A stretch of 60,000 nucleotides of DNA from positions 223,806 through 283,805 of the forward strand of contig NW_019091451.1 of NCBI RefSeq assembly GCF_001949145.1. The letters are read 5' to 3'. The DNA comes from Acanthaster planci. Lineage: Eukaryota > Echinodermata > Asteroidea > Valvatida > Acanthasteridae. Each line of letters opens with the position of its first letter. Within the stretch, counting starts at the first letter, position 1. A program made the translations under genes and the position numbers. The notes beneath the pieces were generated by a model, which did not search any database, was not told where the DNA came from, and was given only the letters and a program-made list of their open reading frames with translations. Of the stretch, positions 13,791 through 26,035 are shown piece after piece.

Positions 13791-13881
13791 ATGGAAAAAT
13801 TTATACGTAGCGCTTTAATGACTAAGGTATGCAAAATTTTACCTTAGTTGATCATTAAAATGCTACGTATAATTTTTCCAT
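13791..13881. repeat. Short foldback (hairpin) element
   Basis: The left arm, ATGGAAAAATTTATACGTAG and onward to ACTAAGGTA, is complementary to the right arm ending GCTACGTATAATTTTTCCAT. The arms are about 39 bases long with a few mismatches, around a loop of roughly 10 bases. The whole is 91 bases, consistent with a tiny foldback MITE or a replication-generated palindrome. Confidence 0.8.
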
Positions 13882-15862
13882 TGTTGTCATCTGACTAACA
13901 CGGCCACTCAGCACTTCATCTGCAACTGCATTTTTCAGCTACAGTCAGCTGTTACACTTTTATAGGCCTTTTACGCTCCCGTGAATGTATCGCAGTCAAT
14001 TTTCGTGAAAATGTCAGATGCAGCTATGTAGGCCCACTTCGTTGCTATTATCCCCATGTATAGGTTTTTCAGCATTTTCAAGCTTCATGCTGCTCCTGCG
14101 GTTTAACTGAAGTGTCGCCAGTCGTTGCCCCAGCTGTGTGCCCGGCAAGACGGAACCAATATTCGGGCCGTGTCAATTGCCACGTTGAACTCAATGCCCT
14201 CTCTATGCAGTCGGGCCTTTCTCCTCCGACTATTGAAAGCAGAATTACCACATCTGCGAGTTCGTAACAGGAAACGGAAAAAGTGCAGGCCACCTTCAGA
14301 CTGTCGGATGTAAACACGAATTGCATTATTGAAATGAAAAATTAGCCCAGCCGGGGCGAGCAATTTGCAAGCGCTGTGGCGTCGGAATCTGACCCACCAT
14401 TTACATCGTTTTGGGGGAGACGTTGTTCTGCGGAATCCAATTAACATGCTATCATTTATCAGCCACAGGCCTTTTGACACCACAAATTGTGCTTAATACT
14501 GCTTATCATGACTTTGTTATTCTTATTAATGTATTGACTGTAAATTTCTTTTTGAGTTGTGTTAAATCTTTCTGTCACAAAACGTATGTAGGCCAGTTAG
14601 AGTGAGAATTAATCACGTCCTCTACACACGACGTCCAAAGAAACACGTCCACTTTGTTGCCTAAGATCTATTTGCTTTTTGATTTTTTTCTTTCTCCTCT
14701 CTGAAAATGAATCAAAAGTGCCGTATGGATAGCCTGACACCGAAGCAGGGGCTTCCAACTGAAAGACGATACGAGTGTTTGGGGCTCAAGCTGGGCAGCT
14801 GTTCTCATTCATAAGACGGATTAAAGGTGGTTTTAGCGTCCTCCGAACTAGCCAATCGCCACCGGCACAATACCACGAGTCTTGCCGGCCGTCCATTGGT
14901 CCATTTCAGGCGGGCAATTGACACAGGTGAAAAGAAAAGGAGGGCAGGTAGACTTTCCGCTCATTAAAACTGAATTCTTCGAAAGGGTCGTTTCGAAAGC
15001 AGGGTGACGGGCCTTTCAATGAAGAGGAAATAATCACGCACTCTTTTCCCATCATAAACGTCTTTATTTTTAGCCTTAGTCAACAGGACCATTTCGTGCC
15101 ACATTCTACATTACTGCACAAATATTTCCTTCCATAGTTTTACCATCTTTACCTAAAATGATAGGCCACTGACAATGGGTGTACCAACGTCTCTTTAAAA
15201 TGCCTGTATTTTCTTTTATAAAGCTGGAACGGCTCTAGATGAGCATCACCGAAGGAGAAAGCACTTCTGGCTTGCTTGGTCTGCCATACCTCCAGTCGTA
15301 TAGTTTAAGCCATATAGTTTTCAAGGCATTTCTCATATGTGTTCCGCAACAAACTGCTGCTACAATGAGCAGAAAGCATTTCACAGAGAAAGCAAATAAC
15401 AGAGCAGCAGCACAGTTGACAAAACATTTTGGTTTCCCTGCTTTTTGACTCAACTAAAACATAAATAAAACATATGAAACTGGTTACCCCTGTGGTAACC
15501 AACTTGGCCTGTCCGAAGCTTCCCTAGTAGGGGACCATGATATCGACAGGAAATGAGTGACATGGCACAAAATGACACCTAAGGCTGCCACTACACAGTG
15601 GCATTCAAGAGAACACTGGTCACGTTAATAGATCATTTCCTTTCTGACAAATTCACGTATTTATCCGAATATGTAGTAGGGATTTTTCTGAATAATTGGA
15701 CTTGGATATCCAACCTCCAACAAAGCAACAGATTGATTATATTCAGAGGAAATGACACATTTATTTTTTTCCTTTTTAAATGACTGAAATTGGACTCGCA
15801 CACAAATGCATCATTCAAATCAGTTTTTAAATGTATGATATTGATTTCATTATAAAACATTC
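13882..15862. other. Spacer between duplication copies, second part
   Basis: No exon, RNA gene or long repeat is recognised. A small palindrome, GGTTACC..GGTAACC, lies near 15482. Confidence 0.5.
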
Positions 15863-16350
15863 ACTTTTTTTAAACAGGAAATGTCAAATCTAACAACAAG
15901 ACGACCATGATGCGCTGTTACGTGTTTGTTTAAGAAAAGTTTGATTATATTATTCTTACAGACATTTTACTTGTAACTTATTCAATGTTTTTATTCGATT
16001 AAAATGTTAGCAACGTTTGGGTAGAAATTACGTACAAAGTGTCGGCAGATGATATTTTACTCATTCATATGGTGTTTCCTTTTCATATTCACAGCTTGAT
16101 ATTAGTAAGGCTTATTCATACGCTTTATTGGATCGTTGCCTGAAGACGTCGGGCAACAGTGAAGCATCGGTTTTAGTTGTTCCCATCGTAATGTTCCGTT
16201 TAAAGCTGTTCCACGTGCAGTGTGTGATGGTGGACCTTGTACCACACTTACTATTCTACACAGCTCATTAAGATACATGCATGTACTCAGGTTTCATGAC
16301 CTCGATAGTTTGATCCAATTCATCCGATCGGACATTTTACAGGATCAATC
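15863..16350 (+). repeat. Direct duplication, copy B
   Basis: This is the second copy of the segment at 12150-12616. Relative to copy A it carries about 25 extra bases just after GCTGTTACG, near 15923-15950. It also has scattered substitutions such as ATCGGATC to ATTGGATC. A 138-codon frame starting at 16220 runs out of this copy but is not preserved in copy A, so it is not treated as a gene. Confidence 0.85.
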
Positions 16351-17539
16351 TGATTTGAATCTATTCGCCAAGGCAATCCAAATCAGAAATTGCGTTGTTA
16401 AATTCAAAAGCACCATGATTATGTCTTCAGTTGTTACTTTCTGTTACTGTGCACGAAGACCTGGTGCGTTCAGAGCAGAAACTTATACACACGACCTTTT
16501 ATACGCACCTACCTACATACATGACATAAAGCAATTCTGGTCTGTTCTTCCGCTTAAGATGTTTACGTTTTACGTGTTCGGGGGTTACTGCTATAAGGAT
16601 GATACCGTTGCTACAGGCAACGCACATCCATTCTAACGTTACCGCTGGTATCCAAGAGGTTTGATTTCTCCACTAAATATTCTACTGATTGGACAGACTA
16701 GTCAGAAAGGGAATAATTCTTAAACTTTGCCATGGTTTCCGTTATGTTACAGCTTTCTATTTCATCTTCTTGTGCCATGTCACTTATTTGTACCTACCTG
16801 GTATCATGGTCCACCGACCAGGGAACCTTCAGACAAGCCACAACGAATACCCCAAAGCGGCCTATCCACAGTCATCGATGCAAACAGGTGGTCATTTCCG
16901 GGAAATAAATGCCCCGTGGCGACTGCATTGTACGAAAGGTGTCCCGCAAAAACGTGTACAGCGTAAACGAGGTTACGGGAGTATCGCAGCATTCAACAGC
17001 ACCACTTCATAGAAAATGTTTCCTCTTTATGTTTAATGCAAACGATCGACTGGGGTTTGCAGCAGTCAATACAAGAGCGCGCTGCCCTTCAAGGTCTCCC
17101 TGGATGCAAAATGTCACTGAGACAAGAAGTCTGTAACAATCTGCATTGGCACATTCTGCCTCGAGAGTGTGTTATAGTGATTTCATTCACGCTGTCGGTT
17201 CGACGTTCGGCACGTACACACATTCTGGCTGTTGTCTCTTGTACGAGTTTTGTGATTTTGACAAAATGATTTGATTCGCCCAAATGACGCCATGAAATAA
17301 AAAGAATCAGGCGATGTGTTTAATCTAGTTGTTGGAGAGCGGTGCCCAGGGTGTTAAGCGAGCATCCCTTACCCTAATATTTACATTGCTGTAACTACGT
17401 TAACGTTTCTGTAGCGATGTGAAGATGGTCTTTTTTTTCCTCATTCGCTTTTCCGCAAATTGCAGGAAAGGCATTACTTTTCCACTGATTTCTTTTTCTT
17501 TTCTTTTTTTCTTGGTCTTATATCCCAAATACCATAGAC
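16351..17539. other. Intergenic, nothing supported
   Basis: A 107-codon open frame at 16689-17012 has no recognisable domain or splice pattern. Otherwise this is ordinary noncoding sequence. Confidence 0.5.
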
Positions 17540-19030
17540 TTTTTGTCGTCGGTATTTTGGGCATTAAACAAAGTCATATGACACTGAAACTTTACACAGT
17601 CAAAGAACTTAAAGCAAAGGAACAATGACGTCATGATGATGTCGTCACATGATTTATAATTGAACTTTCAATATTTAATTTTTCCCCGTAGGTGTTGTGC
17701 ACATTTTTCAACAGCCTGACTTTGGCACGGTTATCAAGCTGATTGAGTTTACACAGTGAGTGCACACTCTTAGCCCACCAGCTGTAGAAAGTCCAAGAAC
17801 AAAATCGTCATAATGACGTCATCAGGGGATCACGTGACGTAGATTCAAGTTGAAGTTTGTCTCCCTAGATTTCGTTCCCCTTTTTTCCAATACGTACTGC
17901 TGTCGATCTTAATGACGGAGTGGTTCTCGACTTCGACCGAGAAATCCTATGAGAACAAAAGAGAAATCGTGTTTTCCTCTCTTTGTTCTATTACAAATAC
18001 ATACAAGAGTAAAAATATCAAGTAATATTTAGTAACATGTTTTCATTCAAACGCAAATCGCGTGACATAAATTTAAAGGAGCATTTTTTTCTGCGTTGGT
18101 TTGTGTGTGTTTTTCAGATATCAGCGACTCGCACTTTTATCCATTTGACTGACTTCATATTCAGTGCATATTTAGTCCAATTGCCCGAGAGCATGTCAGA
18201 TTAAAATCGTCGCTGTGACACTGGGTGTCACAGGACATAAGATTGAAAGTGCATTCTTTCTCCATTGATTTTCTACACATTTTTTCACTAGGCTCTGTTA
18301 AGGAGTTGAGGACTCAGTGGTTCTCAACGTCGGCCGAGAATTGCTATGAGGATTAAAGAGGAATCAGAGGAAATTTTCCCTTCCCTTACCCAAGAGTCAA
18401 AATATTAGTAAAACTTTTTTTTTAATTATTCAATTTTTCAAATCATGTGACATGAATTTAAAGGTGCAATTTCCTCGAATCGTTTTAGTTACATTTTTCT
18501 AATGTCACTGCTCAAGTACTCCTCCATCTGACTGACTTCATATGAGGTGCATATGTAAGCCCGAGAGGGTGTCAGAAAAGTATGTCTCTGTGACGTCATC
18601 AGGTGTTACGTGACATAACATTAAAGATGCAAAGTCCAAATCTCCACATCATTTGAAGCACACGTCCGATTTGGTTGAAACCTTACGGGTATCTAGAAAG
18701 GGGAGTGCTATAGACAAAAATAGGCCAGATGTGATGATGGCCTCATCAGCTGACCAGTTACGAGACATTAAAGGTGCACCCCTTGAAGCGCAACATGTAC
18801 ATATCTCTTGAGGCAAAATCAGATCAGGTGGAAACCTTGCATGTAGCTACAAAGGCAAGTGTTATAGACGAAAATTGACATCATATGAAGATAACGTCAT
18901 CGGGTGACAATTCACGTGTCTTTGTAAGTGCATCCTTTAAATCACTATATCTCCTCGAATACATGTCCAATTGGGTCGAAACATTTTCGTATTGTATGTA
19001 AGAAGGCAAATTTAATGTGTTAACATTATT
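17540..19030 (+). repeat. Composite degenerate tandem array with CRE-like palindromes
   Basis: Two kinds of unit follow each other. In the first part, three diverged units of about 390-400 bases recur. Each has a CTGA(C/T)T-rich block (near 17722, 18150, 18530), then TGACGTCATCAGG or a decayed form, then CACGTGACAT..TTAAAGGTGCA. A GTGGTTCTC..CGAGAA block recurs near 17920 and 18320. From about 18591, three shorter units of roughly 130-150 bases begin at 18591, 18741 and 18892. Each carries GTCATC.GGTGA, ATTAAAGGTGCA, a CGA.TTGGTCGAAACCTT-like block and TATAGACAAAAAT. Exact TGACGTCA occurs at 17626, 17814 and 18591. No coding frame is maintained. Confidence 0.7.
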
Positions 19031-19905
19031 TGAGAATGCTAAAAGCACTATGCTCTGTTACAGACAGAAATAGAAGCTCTTGTTTACACTAACTGTGCGC
19101 TCGCGTTGGTGCGCACGCCAAGCACGGGAGATGTGATGGGCCCAGAGTTTTATGCATAGACGTATTATAACAACGTGCCTTTTGTTCTTTATCAAACTAA
19201 GCTCTGATTGAAAGCTTAGTCCTCCAATCAACAGCCAAGCCGAGCCGTATCGGACTTTTAAGAGTTTCCAGTTATGTCTTATGATCATTTTGACACCGAT
19301 TTTATGAAAATCAGACATAACGTTCTGACAAAATGTCCATTTTTTCGAGACAGATTTACCCAAAAGTTAACTCTTGTCATTGGCGGGCCAACATCCGTGA
19401 AGACGTGTCTTATAAATCATAAGAAATCCATTGTTGGATTGAAACCTAACAGAGATACTAACACTGAAAGTTTTTATGTCCATGCCAGGTTTCAAGACCG
19501 AGACACTCGAGGCCTTAGGGCGGGCCGGATTCCTCTCACCCCCCCCACGAATGCTTAACAACTCTTTTGGGTGTTAAAACTGAAAATCTCTGATTTTCAT
19601 CGTAAGTAGATTAGGTGCATGAATTACACCAATGATTTCAAAAGCAATAAAGTTATACTTAGAAAAACACAACTTAACAGAAAGTGAAATAAAGCTTAAA
19701 ACAAATAAATCCTAATCCCTGACGCAAATACTGTTGTGTAAGCTACTCTAAATGCCTCGATAAGTGGGTTCTGGTCACAGTGAAAAGAACTGCTATTGTA
19801 GTAGAAAATAAAGTTCTGTTTCTCATACTAACAAGATACTCACAAAAACCATCAACAACACAGTTGTAACCTGAGGTACCCACTGTACTGCCGTATCGAT
19901 TAGAA
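19031..19905. other. Intergenic, with a C8 run
   Basis: No exon is recognised. A C8 run lies at 19539-19546. The sequence around 19565-19580 (TTTTGGGTGTTAAAAC) loosely resembles the interior of the TTACACTGTAA MITE family, too weakly to call. Confidence 0.45.
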
Positions 19906-19990
19906 CCAACAAGCTCAGTGGTCGAGTATAGTACATCTATTAGGTGTGATCTAGCAAGCAGGAGGTCACTGGTTCGAATTCCCATTAGTT
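19906..19990 (+). repeat. Degenerate tRNA-like sequence (tRNA pseudogene or SINE head)
   Basis: An A-box-like block, AAGCTCAGTGGTCGAG, is followed about 45 bases later by a B-box-like GGTTCGAATTC. This is the internal RNA polymerase III promoter layout of tRNA genes. A D-arm (GCTC...GAGT) can be drawn, but the T-stem and acceptor stem do not pair. A functional tRNA is therefore unlikely, and a tRNA pseudogene or the head of a tRNA-derived SINE fits better. No A-rich tail or second copy was found in the window. Confidence 0.4.
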
Positions 19991-20540
19991 TATATGTCAC
20001 GTTGTTTTCCAAAAGCCCTCAAAGAGATACTTAAAACTTTTGTCAACAGCACGTCAATTCTTGGTACAGATTCTTGGGAAAAGCAGGTTTTATCGATTCA
20101 ATGTGACAAGCTTTTTGCTTTCTTTCGTCTTACGAGTTAAAGTAGTCCGCACGAAGTTTGGTATGTGGATGTCAACTTGGGGGTGAGGAATGACTTAAAA
20201 TTTCCCGGTCGTACGGGAAGTTTGAAAAGTGTCACGCGAGACACTAGGGGGCGCTAATCATCATACAGGCGTTCATCCTGTGTACAGGCAAATTTGCATT
20301 AAAACAGTGTATTAATTTTCAATTTTTAAGATTTTGCTCTTTTTTCATTACTACAGAATAATGTCTGGTTGTTTCGAAACAACCTCAAAACCCACCCTTT
20401 TTCTCATTTATCACGAGAAAGTAGGGGTGATCCAGTAACGAATCCCACGTGGCCAAAAAGAGGGGGACATACCCCTCATGGATGTTAATGACTTTGGCTA
20501 TCAAATATTCTACGACGTATTAGGGTGATTGAGGAGCGAA

Positions 20541-20564
20541 TTTTGCCTTTTGCCTTTTGCCTTT
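20541..20564 (+). repeat. TTTTGCC minisatellite
   Basis: A little over three head-to-tail copies of TTTTGCC are present. The array is too short to have any evident function. Confidence 0.8.
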
Positions 20565-23090
20565 GTCTGTACAGACGTGAAGGTCGGCTGCAGCAATAAC
20601 GATCGTATCGAGAACGACTTAACACAATGTCCTCAATAAAGAATTCATTTGGCCCATAAAGAAAGAAAAACTATCGCTTATTACTGTGCACGTGTTATTC
20701 TCGCCATTTCCGCATCGCGCAAGCCGACTGCAGCCCGCCTTAATGGACTGGAAAGGAAATACATCAAAAGTCAAGGAGCGAGCAGTGTTAACGCTGGAAT
20801 GAATGGACTCATGGCACATTTAAGGCCCCTAAATTGGCTCGCCCAGCCGACCGCTCATAATTCACCGTAAAGCTACCCGTTGAAAGCTCATGATCATTTC
20901 AGAAAGAAGGCCATTATATTGGCGTATTTGGGTGTGTTCAGAGAGGGGGGCTACTAGCAATCAAATTTAATTTGGATATTAAAGAGTTGGTGCTACAGCA
21001 CTGTGACCCTGTGGGGATTGCCTTCAACTTGCAGGGATTTGACCTAATTCGTATTAAAAGAAATGGTTCGACCAGGCCAGTCTCTTACTGAAGCGAAATT
21101 GGTCTCAAAGTGCCTGTGGCATAGGCTTGCAAAGAACCGAATTGAGGAAAAATCATTCTTTTATCATTTTGTAATAATTGGAGGACAAATTGTGTCAACT
21201 TGGACACACGTATGTTCCATCGAAGCTGGTGATACCAGCAATACCGATTATTTGAAGCGCGAGGGGAGTTAGAGTATCGATACATGAAGGCTTGCAACGA
21301 TACAATGTGCTCGATTTACGGATAATGCAGCCGTCTGACGCTGCACGGGGCGGATGCAAGTGGGATGGTTCCTATTTAACGCGCGAAACGGCGTCTTAGG
21401 TGTCCCAATCCACTTATGTGCACGATGTGTTATCTTTAGGAGGACACCAAGAAGTACTCATCTAATCAGGGGAGGGCGATATTTGAGAATGCCGAACTGT
21501 CTCAGCGAACAAAAGTGAAGGGAGAGGCCTGACGCAGGAGATCGTGATGGCACCAGAGAGTCTAGTTTCACCGTTCTGCCTTTGTAGTTCACAGCGTACC
21601 TCTAAAAAAGGAAGCTAACAGACATCCTGCGCACATCCCCAAGCACGGCTGCTGTTGAGAAGATCACCAGATGAACCCAACACATTATTGCCTGTGCGAA
21701 CCAAGAGCAGGCAAATGAAAATTCCTCGAGCGATATGCTTTAACGAGTGGTATTCCAGGTTTCAAAAAGCTTCAAGGATCAATTTGCAGAGTTCCACCGA
21801 ACAGTCATACAATATACAACGCAGCAACGACGCATCGTTAGAAAGACGAAAGAGCTTCACTTTTGTTAGAAAATAATTAAACAGAAATGATGGATAACCA
21901 TCACATGTTGTTATATCGCTCCTGGTTTGCGTTCGGATAATCAAAAGAACAACAGAGGTAGTCTGGTTCAAGGGGGCTAGCTGTCAAGAGAGGAATTTTA
22001 ACAGAATGTCTTTTTTGACTTTTCGCGGCCCAGAAGAGGGGTGTGGACCCCCTCCCCTCAACCCACCAGGCTTTGAATAAATCTTTGTTCCTTTCAAAAA
22101 GGTAACTAATATGAAATATCTACCTTTAACCGCCCTTCCTGGCCAATGCGTGCGTGTGTTATATGAGTGGATTCCTAGGCTTAGAGAAAGGGTTTAGTAG
22201 AAATCCGATGTAGGATCTTGCTCAAATAACTATCACCGATGGATTTGGGTCTGCATGTCCTCCTGCACATATTCCAGGGTGGTTATTTTTGTCTGCCGAT
22301 CACAAACATGTCTCTTGCCATTTTGATGGAACTGCCACCATCACTTTTGCAGTAGTATAGGGATAATTTTGTCATGATTCAAATTACAGGGATAATCCAG
22401 ACACCGAACAATGAAGTGCTGTGTTGTTTCAATTTTAGCTGGGGAGGAGATTATTTTTGTCAAGATTTTTCACTTATTTCAGAGGTGGACAATCCTGTGT
22501 TTACCATGGATTAAGTTGTTTTGTGTTTAAAAGTTGATGTAGAACACAGGACATGGTATTTTTAAGGGGTGCCTTTAGGCAAACACAAATAAATATCTCT
22601 TTCCACTACACTGCTGTGGGCCTTCAAAACCTCAGGTGCTTGTTTGGGAATATTTCATTTTCCCGAATCTCACCCCTACACTGCTTGCTTGTTTCCCGTG
22701 GAACAGCGAATGAAGCTGAAGATGGCCAACCCCTAGACAGGTCATGAGACTACACAGACTGTCCCGCTTCCTTCCCGGTGTGCTTTTCTCGATTTCTTTC
22801 CTCCATCCGTTTCCATAGGAACGGGGCATAAAGTGATAAATCGGAAATACATCCGTCCGGTATTTCGTTCCGTTCATCAGAGTCCAACCCCCAGGCTGGA
22901 CTTTATGGTGAAAGAATGTCACCAAATGGCCGCGGACCTACGTCAGCAAAGATGGCACGGACGGTGACCGTCGATGCTTGTCGACGCATCCTTCTCCCCC
23001 AACCCCTACCCTCCCCTCCCCCTCAGTAGCTGATGAGTTGCCACTTTGTTGCCGTTGGTTACTTGTCCCTCGGATGTTCTTCCTTTCCAG

Positions 23091-23102
23091 CGCGCGCGCG
23101 CG
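23091..23102. repeat. Alternating CG run (possible Z-DNA former)
   Basis: Six consecutive CG dinucleotides form an alternating purine-pyrimidine run. Such runs can adopt Z-DNA, and keeping six CpGs suggests low methylation-driven loss here, though this is inference. Confidence 0.8.
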
Positions 23103-23985
23103 TCAGCACTCCCGTCTGAAATCCGTGCCAAATCCCCATGGCCCGGTCACAAATATTGAATCATGTGGAGCCCGTTGATCATAGGGTCTTAGAGCTCCCG
23201 ACTTGTCCCAAATTGATTTTTTTTTCCTCCCTTCAACTGAAGAGTCAACCGGGGGCTCTATCTTTCTCGACGATGGGAGCAGCGAAGGTAATACACATAT
23301 TTTCTCCGAGGTATTTTTTTTTTCGGGAACCGATTTTGATCGCAGTCAGGCTGGTCAAATCCTTCCAGGGTGAACGCCAAGGAAGTTCGTTTAATGAAAA
23401 GTCTTCTATAATTCCGTCGATTTGGCAGCACATCATCTCCAATATTTCCATTTGATAGAATTGGAACTGAAGGAAAAATTGAAAACCACTTCACTTAAAT
23501 CGCTTAATTGGTTTTGCTGGTCTCCCACTAATTTATATCAAATTATACAACACTCAGACCCCTAGCATTTAACTTTGGAGTATGGCTTCGTCAGTTACTA
23601 CATTGCTGTTGAATCAGAGGTAAAATAGCCGCCTGCAGGTGTATAAGGGCTACGCAAGTATTCAACAACCTAAGCTTACCCTTGTGATCTGAGATGTTAG
23701 TCTCGAGTACAGCATTCATTCCCGACCGGTTCATTTGACGGAGGCTTCGTCGGTCGGGCGATGCGCTAGTTTAGAGTCAGCTTTAAGGAAGATTATGTCT
23801 GGCTCAAGGTCAGTTGGGGGAATTCCCGTTAAGAAAGGCAAGTTGGAAGTGAGTGCCAGGCATCTTTCAAGGTTAATTAATGGAATGTAGGAAAATCCAC
23901 ATGGGAGCTTACCAGCGGTTGTCTGGTTCACGCCTCAAGGGGGCGTCTTTGTATCGACAGTACCTCGTCGCTACCTCATTGGACT

Positions 23986-24288
23986 TTACACTGTAAGAAC
24001 TAACGCCCATTATGAACGCGTCTTAGCGTTAATTGTGATGCATGTAACTGTATAAACTTAAACACCCTTTTGGAAATAAACGTATTTCGGCGTTCAGAAT
24101 CTGCCCCCCCCCCATAAACGTGTTTTTGTGTCCTGTTATTAACACACAAATGAGTGTCTGAATTTGTTTTTTTGTAATAACATGTCTTTCTTTAAAAAAC
24201 GACGTGTTTAGCTTTATCGACTCAACAATGCGTTCAAAAGGTGTTAGTAGGAAGGTGTTAAAAATTACCGCTTGGTTTTACAGTGTAA
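23986..24288. mobile_element. Non-autonomous MITE with TTACACTGTAA ends
   Basis: The segment starts TTACACTGTAAGAACTAACG and ends TTGGTTTTACAGTGTAA, so the outer 12 or so bases are inverted repeats (TTACACTGTAA). Length is about 303 bases with no coding frame, typical of a MITE. An interior block, AACACCCTTTTGGAAATAAA, recurs in the partial copy at the window start. A C10 run (24104-24113) lies inside. Clear target-site duplications were not identified. Confidence 0.65.
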
Positions 24289-26035
24289 TAAGAATTTCGA
24301 AAGGCTTATCTAAATAGGACACAATTTTTTTCTTGTAACATTATTCTATTTAGCCATTGCCTCTATTCCTGAGGATTAGGCAAATAATCGTATAAAATCC
24401 ACCATTTCACACAGGTTGGCGAACTATATCCGCCTCATTCCAATCCGGAGGATTGCGGCTCACGGCGCATAGCCTTCCACGGCTTGGCCTTTTCACTATT
24501 CGGCCATCTTGATGGGAAAGTGAGACGATCCATGCAAAAGGTTTCTAAAAAAAACCTTAATATCCGCTGGAACGAAAATAATAAAATAGGGACAAATTAT
24601 GTGGATACTCATCCATGTGCTCCGAGGTGAAATGCCATCATTCCCAAGTTTGGATAAACAATAATGTCACCTTCATTGTCCAAATGAAGGCGACTAAAAA
24701 TGGTCGCGAGAGTTTAATAATTTTTAAACAAAGTTTAAAATTCTTCAGGCTATGCCTGTAATTTTAGCCAATTTTAGGTGATGATAAAGCCTATATATCA
24801 TACATTTTCTATTAGTTCATACTTCCTGAGATATAAAATGTGTCCGTAATGCCAGGTTACGAGAAAGAAAAGGGCGAAATAGCCTGTAAGGAAAGCGGCC
24901 CATGCTTTGACCAAAATGCTGCATCGAGTTTGGGAAGAAACATACACCCTGGGCAAAACAATTTCGAGTGAGAACACACGGACTCCCCGCTCTCAGACGT
25001 CCAATATGACATCGCAGCGAGACGGAATTGTTCCATCGCATTCCGCTTGTCTGCCACCGCTGGCACGTCACCGCTTCCCCTCTGGATCCCAAATGAACAT
25101 AGACGCCCCCCCCCCCAGAAGCAGGGAGAAGCTTTCAGCCTCTGTACCTAAAAAAAATTATTTCAGCGGGATATTGTTGACAAAACATCTGCTCAAACAT
25201 AACTGCCCAGCCCGTAATTGAAAGGAAAACACTGCTGTTGTATTGAATGTTAGCTCATATCTGGGCTAATGACACATGGAGATGCTATATTTTGCTACGC
25301 AATTGGGGCAGATTTGTCTGTGTGGGTTTGTCATTAATTCTTGTTCTTTCTGTATGAAGTAGGCCCCTGGCAACCTCCTATTCCACATTTTTTATCAGTG
25401 TCCCATTCGAGAAACGAGATATTAAGTTGTGAGGCATAGTCACAAAAGATCAGAAGCCAAGGCGGCTGCTGTTACCGTCAGCTGCAGTCATCCCTGCACT
25501 GGCATTTTTGACGGCTGTTTACTGCGCATGTTTTCCTTCCGTTTGTTCCGAAGGATTACGGAAGCCCCAAAAGAGCAGATTTATGTGTTTTTTTGTTTTT
25601 CCTCCCTGTTTGGAGACTGGCCGAGCTACATTCTGCAGGTGGTTGACATTTTTAGTTGATATTTCAAACATTTGGAGGTTTTGAAAGAAAGGAAAATAAA
25701 ACATTTTGTGTGTGTGTATTTCTCTGTCGTTTCACCCTGACAGTCTTTGATGTTGGACGGAATTTTTTTCACTTTGGCACAACTGTATCTCTAAATCATT
25801 GCTTAACTACTTTTGGGCCTTCATGTTATGACCAGCTGATTTTTACAGTGGGCAAACAGATTGTTATTTTTCCTCATTGTCATTCTTAATATACGTATAT
25901 ATAGTAAACTAATGGCATAAGACAATTTTCTCAAGCTCTTAACCTGGTAAAAGCATGCAAAGGAGAGTTTGTAGGGGACATAATATGTGCCACGACACCT
26001 ATCGGAGCATTTCCTCCATATGCACAATCACCTGT
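24289..26035. other. Intergenic, with a C11 run
   Basis: No exon is supported. A C11 run lies at 25106-25116. Overlapping open frames on both strands at 24817-25221 show no domain. Confidence 0.5.

Larger units (their letters stand above)
19991..23985. other. Intergenic, with small simple repeats
   Basis: No gene is recognised. A 7-base repeat (TTTTGCC, a little over three units) lies at 20541-20564. An alternating CG run of six units lies at 23091-23102. The stretch 20690-20850 looks less random, with a 73-codon frame and an unusually complex sequence, and could be conserved noncoding DNA. Confidence 0.45.

Noticed and set aside
16220-16636. 138-codon open frame on the + strand
   Set aside because: It starts inside duplication copy B, and copy A does not keep the frame. 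No splice sites or domain.
17540-19030. CRISPR-like or regular spaced repeat array
   Set aside because: Units are long, diverged and contiguous with no constant short repeat and unique spacers. This is eukaryotic tandem repeat DNA.
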